Shown one piece after another: positions 57,363-64,000 of a stretch of DNA of 64,000 bases (position 1 is the first letter of the stretch; every line of letters begins with the position of its first letter). The notes beneath the pieces are model-generated. The model was not told the DNA's origin. It searched no databases and saw nothing but the letters and a program-made list of their open reading frames with translations. The position numbers and the translations under genes were made by a program. This stretch comes from Acidaminobacter sp. JC074 (GTDB taxonomy: Bacteria; Bacillota; Clostridia; Peptostreptococcales; Acidaminobacteraceae), in NCBI RefSeq assembly GCF_022496765.1, contig NZ_VANV01000026.1:1-64000 (forward strand). The letters are read 5' to 3'.

Positions 57363-58240
57363 TGTCTAGAGAAAGAAAGTCTTCGGGATTTGCAGTATTT
57401 ATTATCCTAGCCGGCATAGGTATTCTTCTTTATAATATGAACATGCTAAGCTTAGATATGTTCTGGGGTATTGTTCATCTTTGGCCACTTCTTTTAGTGA
57501 TAGCGGGTTTGTCTATTATTTTTAGAAGAGTCAGATATATGGATGTTGTCTTATGGCTAGTATTTATTGGTGTGGTGATTGCCTACTCTTATTTAAACTT
57601 AGACCAGAAATCATGGACCATTGGTGAAAATGTTGAGTCTGAAAACTTCAGTGTTGAGGCAGTGGATATAGAAAATGGTACCATTAATTTAGATATGGCG
57701 ACTGGTAATATTGATGTGTCAGTCAATGGCGATGATAAGTTTGATTATGCTATACCGGTATACGGTCGAAAGACTCATACTGTTAAACAAGACGGTAATG
57801 ACTTTGTCTTTGATGTTAGAGACAAGGGTTCCAATGATCTTGGCCTTTTTACTTCCAATAGATTTTATACTTTAGAAGTGCCACCGACTGGCGAGTGGGC
57901 GATTGATATTGATGGTGCAGTGATTGATTCAAACATCGAGTTATCAGGTATCGATGCTAAAAGTGTTAAGATTGATTTTGCTGTAGGTGATGTTTTTATC
58001 TTAATCGGTGAAGCAAGAGCTAGTCTTTATGATATTGATTTTGCAATTGGTAATGTGATTGTTGATATACCAGATGATGCAAATGTAAAAGTTTATTACA
58101 ATGGTGCACTCAGTGCAATTGATGTACCTTCAGACTATACAAAGGATGGCAATTACTATTATTCTAAAGGATTTAATGACTCTGAGGATTACATGGAAAT
58201 CCGTGTAGATCTTGCCATAGGTAATGTAGAAATTAAATAG
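57362..58240 (+). CDS. LiaF/toast-rack (DUF4097-like) membrane protein
   Basis: This 292-residue protein has an N-terminal LiaI-LiaF-like membrane part (about 10-80; IVHLWPLLLVIAGLSIIF). A beta-helical 'toast-rack' region follows with repeats such as INLDMATGNIDVSV, VKIDFAVGDVFILI and DIDFAIGNVIVDI, typical of DUF2154/DUF4097. It would sit on the outer side of the membrane and may scaffold a stress-sensing complex. It starts at the end of the PspC gene, sharing the ATAATG overlap. Confidence 0.85.
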   Translation: MSRERKSSGFAVFIILAGIGILLYNMNMLSLDMFWGIVHLWPLLLVIAGLSIIFRRVRYMDVVLWLVFIGVVIAYSYLNLDQKSWTIGENVESENFSVEAVDIENGTINLDMATGNIDVSVNGDDKFDYAIPVYGRKTHTVKQDGNDFVFDVRDKGSNDLGLFTSNRFYTLEVPPTGEWAIDIDGAVIDSNIELSGIDAKSVKIDFAVGDVFILIGEARASLYDIDFAIGNVIVDIPDDANVKVYYNGALSAIDVPSDYTKDGNYYYSKGFNDSEDYMEIRVDLAIGNVEIK

Positions 58241-58250
58241 TTTATCTATA

Positions 58251-58285
58251 AAAGATATGTTACACTAATGGTGACATATCTTTTT
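58251..58285 (+). terminator. Terminator of the PspC/LiaF-like operon
   Basis: AAAGATATGT pairs with ACATATCTTT (58251-58260 and 58274-58283), and the stem extends through TAC and GTG. A TTTTT run follows. Confidence 0.8.
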
Positions 58286-58323
58286 AGGTATTAAAGCTAG
58301 CTTGTTTTTTACAGGAGGTGCTT

Positions 58324-58848
58324 ATGAAAAAAGCCGTATTTGCAGGTGGGTGTTTTTGGTGTATAGAAAGTGATTTAATAAAGTTAGAAGGTGTTATACA
58401 AGTCGTTTCAGGTTATATTGGTGGAACTAAGGCATCCGCTAATTACGAAGCGGTATGTTCTGGACTAACAGACCATAGAGAGGCTGTTCTTGTAACTTAT
58501 GACGAGACTTTAATCTCATATAAAGAACTTGTTGAATACTTTTTTACATGTATCGATCCGACCAATCCTTATGGACAATTTGCAGACATAGGTGACCAAT
58601 ATAAAACAGCCATTTATTACAGTGATGAAAAAGAAAAGGAAACAGCATTAAAATCTAAAGCTGAACTGGACCAATCAGGCAGGTTTAAAGATCCTGTTGT
58701 GACAGAAATACTTGAGATAAGTGACTTTTATCAAGCAGAAGATTATCATCAAAAGTATTATGAGAAGAATGCTGACCATTATAAGAGATATAGAATAGGA
58801 TCTGGGAGAGAAGGTTTTATCCAGATTAACTGGGGGGATAAACGATGA
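58324..58848 (+). CDS. msrA: Peptide methionine sulfoxide reductase
   Basis: This protein has 174 residues from ATG 58324 with AGGAGGTG upstream. It has the MsrA catalytic GCFWC motif near the N-terminus and the ADIGDQYKTAIYY region. It repairs oxidised methionine (S-form). The second Cys of GCFWC may be the resolving residue, since no C-terminal Cys is seen. It overlaps the next gene by four bases. Confidence 0.95.
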   Translation: MKKAVFAGGCFWCIESDLIKLEGVIQVVSGYIGGTKASANYEAVCSGLTDHREAVLVTYDETLISYKELVEYFFTCIDPTNPYGQFADIGDQYKTAIYYSDEKEKETALKSKAELDQSGRFKDPVVTEILEISDFYQAEDYHQKYYEKNADHYKRYRIGSGREGFIQINWGDKR

Positions 58849-59768
58849 AGTTATTTGATTTACATTGTGACACGATTTTAAGAATATATGGTGATAAAAC
58901 TGAGCTTAAAAAGAATGATTACCATATCGATATTGATAAGATGAAACAAGGCCATTCTTTAGGACAGTTCTTTGCCATGTTTGTTGATTTAAAATCTACT
59001 CAGACGCCTTTTAAAACATGTAATGAAATGATTGATTGCTTTGAACATGAGATGAATCTTAACAAGGAAGCAATCAAAGCGGGTAAGACCTATCATGAGA
59101 TTGTTAATAACAAGGAAATCACAGGCATTGTTACAATTGAAGAGGGGGCTGTTTTAGAAGGAAAAATAGACAACTTAGATCATTTCTATAAAAGAGGTGT
59201 AAGGTCAATCACTTTAACGTGGAATTATGAAAATGAGATTGGCTATCCAAACTGTAAAGATGAGTTTAGAGATAAAGGCCTTAAGCCTTTTGGTCTTGAA
59301 GTTGTAAAAAGAATGAATGACTTAGGTATGTTGATAGATGTATCTCATTTATCAGATGGTGGATTTTGGGATTGTATCAAGCATTCTACTAAACCTATTA
59401 TAGCATCTCATTCCAATGCAAGAGCTGTACAAGATGTTTCGAGAAATCTGACTGATGATATGATCCTTGCTTTAAGAGACAAGGGCGGCGTTATGGGGAT
59501 GAACTTCTGTGCTTATTTTCTAGATGGATCAAAGGCGTCTAAGGTAAAAGATATTGTAAGACATGTGAGATATATTTATGATTTAGCTGGTATTGATGTC
59601 ATTGCAATGGGCACAGACTTTGATGGTATAGGTGGAGAGCTAGAAATCTCTGATATGTCTAAAATGAACCTACTTGTTGAGGCGCTTAGACAAGATGGTT
59701 TTACTGAAGAAGAAATTGAAAAGATCTTCTACAAGAATGCTCTTCGTGTTTTAGAAGCCCTTAAATAA
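58845..59768 (+). CDS. Membrane dipeptidase (M19 family)
   Basis: This 307-residue protein has FDLHCDTILR (HxD), TIEEGAVLEG, DVSHLSDGGFW, IASHSNARA and GTDFDGIGG, the metal-ligand set of M19 renal-dipeptidase-like enzymes. It cleaves dipeptides in the cytoplasm and is not really a membrane protein in bacteria, as no signal peptide is present. It overlaps msrA by four bases. No terminator is obvious right after it. Confidence 0.93.
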   Translation: MKLFDLHCDTILRIYGDKTELKKNDYHIDIDKMKQGHSLGQFFAMFVDLKSTQTPFKTCNEMIDCFEHEMNLNKEAIKAGKTYHEIVNNKEITGIVTIEEGAVLEGKIDNLDHFYKRGVRSITLTWNYENEIGYPNCKDEFRDKGLKPFGLEVVKRMNDLGMLIDVSHLSDGGFWDCIKHSTKPIIASHSNARAVQDVSRNLTDDMILALRDKGGVMGMNFCAYFLDGSKASKVKDIVRHVRYIYDLAGIDVIAMGTDFDGIGGELEISDMSKMNLLVEALRQDGFTEEEIEKIFYKNALRVLEALK

Positions 59769-59831
59769 CAATTATTTTACACCACTCACTTATAAGCTAC
59801 ATCATGTATACTTAAAGTGGGAGGTGTTTTT

Positions 59832-60722
59832 ATGTATAGAAGAAAAAAATGTGAACTTGATGATATATGGGTAATAAGAGACTTCTTGATTAAGACCAAA
59901 CATGACTTAGGGGAAAAGGTGAACTGGATTATCGACAGACTGAATTTTACCTATAGCGTCTCAAGGATTATGAATGAGGTGTCTGAGGAAGCATACAGGA
60001 GTAGAATCACCATGTACTATGAGGCTGAGGACCTTGTTGCTGTCTTGATGACTGAAGGTGAAAATAGAGGTGAAGCCTTTATAGCAGTCTCTTCTTTGGA
60101 ATTAGATGATACCTTAATAAAAATGGTTTTTGATGATTTAGATATAATGGGTAAATCTCTTAAGCAAGATATTCATCTAAGGATATCCACAAGATTAGAA
60201 TCTCTTTCAAAGGAAGCTATAAAGAGAGGTTATGAGTTAGAGGATTGGTCAGAAGTAACCACTAAGCTTGAGCTAAAAGAAGCATTCGATGATAGTCTAC
60301 CTGAAGGTTATACTTATGGTCAGGCAAGCTCTAGAGGGTCAGGTCTTTGTCATGCCAAAGCGTTTGGTTATTATGATAGAAGTGAGTTACATCCTTTAAT
60401 AGAAGCTGGACTTGATAAGATGAAGGTTATGGATGATTACGATCCAGAACTAGATATTGTTGTACTTCATAATGATCAGCCAGTTGCTTTTGCAACCGTC
60501 TGGTATGACGACTTGAATAAGTTGGGACAACTAGAACCAGTTGGTACACATCCAGATCATAGAAAGATGGGACTGGCTAAGAAGGCCATCTACAGGGGCT
60601 GTAACTTAATCAGGCAGAGAGGTGCTGAGCTTATGTATGTAGGTTCTGATCAAGAGTTTTACAAGCGTATAGGCTTTAAATATGCCTCAGAAGACAAAGT
60701 ATATAAAAAAAGTATAAAATAA
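59832..60722 (+). CDS. GNAT-family N-acetyltransferase
   Basis: This protein has 296 residues from ATG 59832 behind GGGAGG. The C-terminal half is a clear GNAT domain, with PVAFATVWYDDLNKLGQLEPVGTHPDHRKMGLAKKAIY (strand 4, acetyl-CoA loop) and FYKRIGFKYASE near the end. The N-terminal half may be a degenerate GNAT copy. The acceptor is unknown. A loose TATACT -10 lies just upstream. Confidence 0.85.
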   Translation: MYRRKKCELDDIWVIRDFLIKTKHDLGEKVNWIIDRLNFTYSVSRIMNEVSEEAYRSRITMYYEAEDLVAVLMTEGENRGEAFIAVSSLELDDTLIKMVFDDLDIMGKSLKQDIHLRISTRLESLSKEAIKRGYELEDWSEVTTKLELKEAFDDSLPEGYTYGQASSRGSGLCHAKAFGYYDRSELHPLIEAGLDKMKVMDDYDPELDIVVLHNDQPVAFATVWYDDLNKLGQLEPVGTHPDHRKMGLAKKAIYRGCNLIRQRGAELMYVGSDQEFYKRIGFKYASEDKVYKKSIK

Positions 60723-60751
60723 CGAATATTCCTATGGGTCTCGAAATATTA

Positions 60752-60760
60752 TGATATAAT
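60752..60760 (+). promoter_or_regulatory. Extended -10 promoter of the lar operon
   Basis: TGATATAAT (60752-60760) is an extended -10 box 17 bases before the TSUP gene. The -35 region (about 60732-60737) is poor. Confidence 0.55.
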
Positions 60761-60777
60761 CTGATAGAGGGGGGCTT

Positions 60778-61497
60778 ATGGGAATTTATTTTATTTGTTT
60801 TATAATTATCACTTTTTCAGCAATTGTACAAGGTGCAACGAGTTTTGGTTTTTCTTTAATAGCAGTACCCTTGTTATCACTGGTAATGCCGCTGAGTGAT
60901 ATCACACCTATGTTGGTGCTTTTTTCTTTGTTACTCAATATCATTTTATTTTCAAAAGTACAAGGACATGTCAATAAGAAGCAAATCATTATTTTAGTCA
61001 TTTTCGGTTTAATTTCAGTACCACTAGGCGTTCACGGTTTAAAGTCATTAGATGAGTCCATTATAAAAAGTGTCGTTGGTATTATCATTATCATATCTGC
61101 CATCTCTTTGAACTTTGGATATAAACTTCATTTCAAGAATCAGTCTTTTGCCTATGGCTTAACTGGATTTTTTTCTGGCATTTTAAATGGTGCATCATCT
61201 TTATCAGGACCGCCTGTGATATTAATGTTAAGTAATGAAGGGGTTAATAAAGATAACTTTAGAAAAACACTTGCAACATATTTTATGGTATTAAATCTAT
61301 TTACCATTCCAATATTTTTCACAAGTGGTATGTTAACAAAAGAAGTATTATTAAATACAGGCAAGCTATTACCTGCAATGCTTATTGGTACAGCCTTAGG
61401 TATCGGTTTTGGTAATAAACTTCCAGAAGATAAGTTTAAAAAAATTACATTGGTACTTATATTTATCATGGGTATCATGACCTTAATTTCAGCATAA
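60778..61497 (+). CDS. TSUP-family membrane permease (TauE/SafE-like)
   Basis: This 239-residue protein has about seven hydrophobic segments, with the TSUP patterns ATSFGFSLIAVPLLSLVMP, GVHGLKSLDESIIK and GFFSGILNGASSLSGPPVI. The family exports or imports small anions such as sulfite, taurine degradation products or carboxylates. It is the first gene in the lar group, nine bases before larE, so it might supply lactate, sulfur or nickel-related solutes, but that is inference. Confidence 0.88.
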   Translation: MGIYFICFIIITFSAIVQGATSFGFSLIAVPLLSLVMPLSDITPMLVLFSLLLNIILFSKVQGHVNKKQIIILVIFGLISVPLGVHGLKSLDESIIKSVVGIIIIISAISLNFGYKLHFKNQSFAYGLTGFFSGILNGASSLSGPPVILMLSNEGVNKDNFRKTLATYFMVLNLFTIPIFFTSGMLTKEVLLNTGKLLPAMLIGTALGIGFGNKLPEDKFKKITLVLIFIMGIMTLISA

Positions 61498-61505
61498 GGA
61501 GCGTT

Positions 61506-62309
61506 ATGGACAAGTTAGAAAAATTAAAGTCGATTATTAAATCATACAAGACGATGGCTGTTGCATTTTCAGGTGGTGTGGATTCCACACTTCTTGCTAA
61601 AGTTGCACATGAAGTGTTAGGAGATCAGGCGATTGCTATTACCATCCATGGTAATATGCATGCTGGCTATGAAATAGAAGAATCAAAAGAACTGGCTGAA
61701 GAGATCGGTATCAAACATGTGATTAAATCAGTAGATGCTTTTGAAATAGAGAACTTTGTCAGAAATGATGATTTAAGATGTTATTACTGTAAAAAAGAAG
61801 TTTTCTCAACAATTGGTGAAATTGCCAAGTCTTATGGAATCACAACCATCTGCGATGGTTCAAATGTAGATGATTTAGGGGATTATAGACCGGGTATGAA
61901 AGCTTTAGAGGAACTAGATGTCAAGAGTCCTTTACTGGAAGCTGGGTTAAGCAAGCAGGATATAAGGGATCTTTCAAAGGCTTATGGTTTATATACTTGG
62001 GAAAAGGCAGCCTTTGCATGTTTGGCAACTCGTATCCCTACAGATGAAGAAATAACAGAAGATAAACTTAGAAAAATTGAAAAAGCAGAACAGTATTTAA
62101 TTGAAAAAGGATTTGTTCAATTCAGGGTAAGATGCCATGGAGATATGGCGAGGATTGAAGTCGATCCTAAAGAGCGTGTGAAGTTTTATGATGAAGCCTT
62201 TATGACAGAGGTAGATGACATGTTTAAATCATACGGGTTTAGATATGTTTCATTGGATTTATCCGGATATAAGAAAGGGAACATGAATAATGTACGAAAA
62301 GAAGATTAA
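61506..62309 (+). CDS. larE: LarE, sulfur transferase for the nickel-pincer nucleotide
   Basis: This 267-residue protein has the PP-loop ATP-binding motif AVAFSGGVDST and later a CDGSNVDDLGDYRPGM segment. It also has AFACLATRIP, whose Cys matches the sulfur-donor cysteine of LarE. RCYYCKK is another Cys-rich motif in this protein. LarE adenylates and sulfurates the nicotinate-derived precursor of the NPN cofactor. AAGGAGCG precedes the start. It is translated together with larB, which overlaps by 20 bases. Confidence 0.93.
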   Translation: MDKLEKLKSIIKSYKTMAVAFSGGVDSTLLAKVAHEVLGDQAIAITIHGNMHAGYEIEESKELAEEIGIKHVIKSVDAFEIENFVRNDDLRCYYCKKEVFSTIGEIAKSYGITTICDGSNVDDLGDYRPGMKALEELDVKSPLLEAGLSKQDIRDLSKAYGLYTWEKAAFACLATRIPTDEEITEDKLRKIEKAEQYLIEKGFVQFRVRCHGDMARIEVDPKERVKFYDEAFMTEVDDMFKSYGFRYVSLDLSGYKKGNMNNVRKED

Positions 62310-63048
62310 AGAAGTCATTTTAGATATTCAGTCAGGTAAATTAGATACGGAACATGCTGTTCAAGCACTTAAAGATCTGCCGTTTCAAGATTTAGGCTAT
62401 GCCAATATAGATCATCACAGAGAGATCAGAACAGGTTATCCTGAAGTTATCTACTGTGAAGGTAAATCGACTGAACATATTGTTGGTATTGTAAAGGCCA
62501 TGTTAGAAAAAGATGTCAATATACTGGCAACACGTGTTTCGGAAGAAGTTTATGAAGCAACAAAAGACTTACATGATGATATTATCTACAATAAACAAGC
62601 AAGAATTCTTATATTTAGAAAAGAAGCTTTTAAGGTATCTGAACATAAGGTCTTAATCGCTACAGGCGGTACATCGGATATTGCTGTTGCAGAAGAGGCT
62701 GCTTTAACGGCAGAAGTCTTAGGTACACAAGTTGTAAGACTTTATGATGTAGGTGTAGCTGGTATTCACAGATTACTTTCTAGAAGAGAAATACTAGATG
62801 ATTGTTCTGTAATTATTGCAGTCGCTGGTATGGAAGGTGCCTTGGCAAGTGTTATTGGTGGCTTAGTGGATGTACCTGTTATCGCTGTGCCGACAAGTGT
62901 TGGTTATGGGTCACACTTTAATGGTTTGGCATCACTACTAGCCATGCTCAATAGCTGTGCAAGCGGTATCAGTGTAGTCAATATCGACAATGGTTTTGGA
63001 GCTGGTTACAATGCTTCAAGTATCATCAGACAAATAGAGAGAGGTTAA
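62290..63048 (+). CDS. larB: LarB, NaAD carboxylase/hydrolase
   Basis: This 252-residue protein is the usual LarB length. It has the PurE-like core with ATGGTSDIAVAEEAALT, GVAGIHRL and VAGMEGALASVIGGL, as well as VPTSVGYG. LarB makes pyridinium-3,5-biscarboxylic acid mononucleotide from NaAD. It starts within larE and ends one base before larC, so larEBC is a single translational unit. Confidence 0.95.
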   Translation: MYEKKIKEVILDIQSGKLDTEHAVQALKDLPFQDLGYANIDHHREIRTGYPEVIYCEGKSTEHIVGIVKAMLEKDVNILATRVSEEVYEATKDLHDDIIYNKQARILIFRKEAFKVSEHKVLIATGGTSDIAVAEEAALTAEVLGTQVVRLYDVGVAGIHRLLSRREILDDCSVIIAVAGMEGALASVIGGLVDVPVIAVPTSVGYGSHFNGLASLLAMLNSCASGISVVNIDNGFGAGYNASSIIRQIERG

Positions 63049-63049
63049 A

Positions 63050-63931
63050 ATGAGTATTCTATATTTTGAATGTTTATCTGGTATCAGTGGTGATATGACT
63101 ATTGGTGCATTACTAGATCTTGGTCTAGATATTGATCAGTTTAAAAAGGAGTTAGATAAATTAAACTTAGATGGTTACCATCTTCATATTAATAAGAAAA
63201 GCAAGAATGGAATTTTCGGTACTAAGTTTGATGTTATTTTAGAAGAGCATAACCACCATCACGGACATGACCACGAACACAAGCATTCTCACGATCATTC
63301 ACATGACCACGGACACAAGCATTCACACGATCATTCACATGACCACGGACACGAACACTCGCACGATCATGGACACGACCATCATCACTCTCATGATCAT
63401 GGTCACAGTCATTCGCACGATAGAGACTATGGCATGATAAAGGAATTAATTTTAAGCTCCGAACTGAATGACCATGTAAAGGATTTAAGTATTAGCATAT
63501 TTGATGAAGTTGCTAAGGCTGAGGCTAAGATACACAATACTACTATCGATGCGGTTCATTTCCATGAAGTGGGTGCAGTTGACTCAATTGTGGATATAGT
63601 AGGTACAGCTATTCTTGTAGATATGTTAGGGGTCGATGAAATTTATGCATCGCCTATTCATGTCGGTACAGGTTTTGTTAAATGTGATCATGGTAAAATA
63701 CCTGTACCAGCACCAGCAACATTAGAGATCTTAAAAGGTATTCCTATTTACTCAAAGGGTATACGTTCTGAACTAGTTACACCAACCGGGGCAGCTATTA
63801 TTAAAGTGCTTGCCAAAGACTTTATCGATAGGCCTGAGATGGTGATTGATACAGTTGGTTATGGAATTGCAACGAAAGATTTGGAGATTGCTAATTTACT
63901 TCGAGTGAATTTAGCCAAAAAAAAAAGTTAA
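63050..63931 (+). CDS. larC: LarC N-terminal part (nickel insertase), first reading frame
   Basis: This 293-residue reading frame has the LarC start (YFECLSGISGDMTIGALLDLGLD) and a long His/Asp-rich insert (about residues 66-127) that should bind nickel. A core with AVHFHEVGAVDSIVDIVG and GIRSELVTPTGAAIIK follows. The frame ends at TAA 63929-63931, but the LarC sequence resumes in the -1 frame (CNIDDMLGEIYSYLMD from 63949). The change is at AAAAAAAAAA (63917-63926), a candidate -1 ribosomal or transcriptional slippage site as in larC1/larC2 of Lactobacillus. Confidence 0.92.
   Translation: MSILYFECLSGISGDMTIGALLDLGLDIDQFKKELDKLNLDGYHLHINKKSKNGIFGTKFDVILEEHNHHHGHDHEHKHSHDHSHDHGHKHSHDHSHDHGHEHSHDHGHDHHHSHDHGHSHSHDRDYGMIKELILSSELNDHVKDLSISIFDEVAKAEAKIHNTTIDAVHFHEVGAVDSIVDIVGTAILVDMLGVDEIYASPIHVGTGFVKCDHGKIPVPAPATLEILKGIPIYSKGIRSELVTPTGAAIIKVLAKDFIDRPEMVIDTVGYGIATKDLEIANLLRVNLAKKKS
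63278..63349 (+). repeat. 36-base direct repeat in the larC His-rich region
   Basis: Two near-identical 36-base units (63278-63313 and 63314-63349, one mismatch) encode the HKHSHDHSHDHG segments. A more diverged third copy follows. The repeat lies within the coding frame and is a hot spot for length variation. Confidence 0.8.
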
Positions 63932-64000
63932 ATAAAAAATGGATGTTAGAATGTAATATAGATGATATGCTAGGAGAAATATATTCTTACCTTATGGATA
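63932..64000 (+). CDS. larC: LarC C-terminal part, -1 frame (runs off right edge)
   Basis: After the A10 tract, the -1 frame reads KLNKKWMLECNIDDMLGE and continues to the end of the window. This matches the LarC2-type LEANIDDM pattern that follows LarC1. There is no ribosome binding site before the in-frame ATG at 63943, so production of this part most likely depends on frameshifting. It should carry the catalytic CTP-binding part of the nickel insertase, which lies outside the window. Confidence 0.75.

Noticed and set aside
61152..61478. 108-residue minus-strand reading frame within the TSUP gene
   Set aside because: Antisense shadow of a conserved membrane protein. No start signal is visible.
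63247..63430. CRISPR-like repeats in the His-rich region
   Set aside because: The repeats are inside the larC coding frame with no spacers, and the coding explanation (His/Asp repeats) is sufficient.

Overview
The window reads as a low-GC Gram-positive (Clostridia-like) chromosome segment. Genes are tightly packed with strong AGGAGG-type ribosome binding sites. It carries T-box leaders, clostridial-style lipoproteins, a probable Gin/CsfB-type sporulation anti-sigma gene, NusG-domain-II and Gx-transporter proteins, and the first codons of an IS110-type transposase at the left edge. I saw no rRNA, tRNA or CRISPR array. The genus cannot be fixed from sequence alone.

Layout: 1-10.9 kb holds two lipoproteins, PspC, UPF0173 hydrolase, a nucleotidyltransferase, YjbQ, DUF2007, a phosphoesterase, an ABC exporter and small unknown genes. 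10.9-12.2 kb is an rsgA-type GTPase gene behind a 19-codon leader peptide and mutually exclusive hairpins. 12.3-18.6 kb has a membrane GGDEF/HD-GYP protein, an M23 protein, YkuS, ApbE and NusG_II. 18.6-22.6 kb is pxpABC-UPF0316-dinB. 24.3-30.7 kb is a folate supercluster, pabABC-(nucleotidyltransferase)-folE-folP-folB-folK-aroF. 32.4-34.4 kb is hflKC on the minus strand. 35.4-40.1 kb is a Leu T-box followed by leuACDB. 40.2-44.8 kb is a MacB-like ABC system with a large CARDB-like surface protein.

44.9-50.3 kb is the most unusual part. It is an island of small lipoproteins and membrane proteins that includes an orphan protein resembling the FliF/YscJ ring-building domain, followed by a MerR-type regulator whose C-terminal half looks like the flagellar switch protein FliG C-terminal domain. 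No other flagellar gene is visible. 50.5-55 kb is a Trp T-box with trpS, a radical SAM protein, an aminotransferase and pepT. 55-60.7 kb has UspA, a Gx transporter, LiaI/PspC/toast-rack envelope-stress-like proteins, msrA, a dipeptidase and GNAT. 60.8-64 kb is a TSUP transporter with larE-larB-larC for the nickel-pincer cofactor of lactate racemase. larC is split by a -1 frameshift at an A10 tract and runs off the right edge.

Gene starts were chosen by ribosome binding site position, so several differ from the longest possible reading frame. Functional names rest on remembered family motifs, not on database searches.
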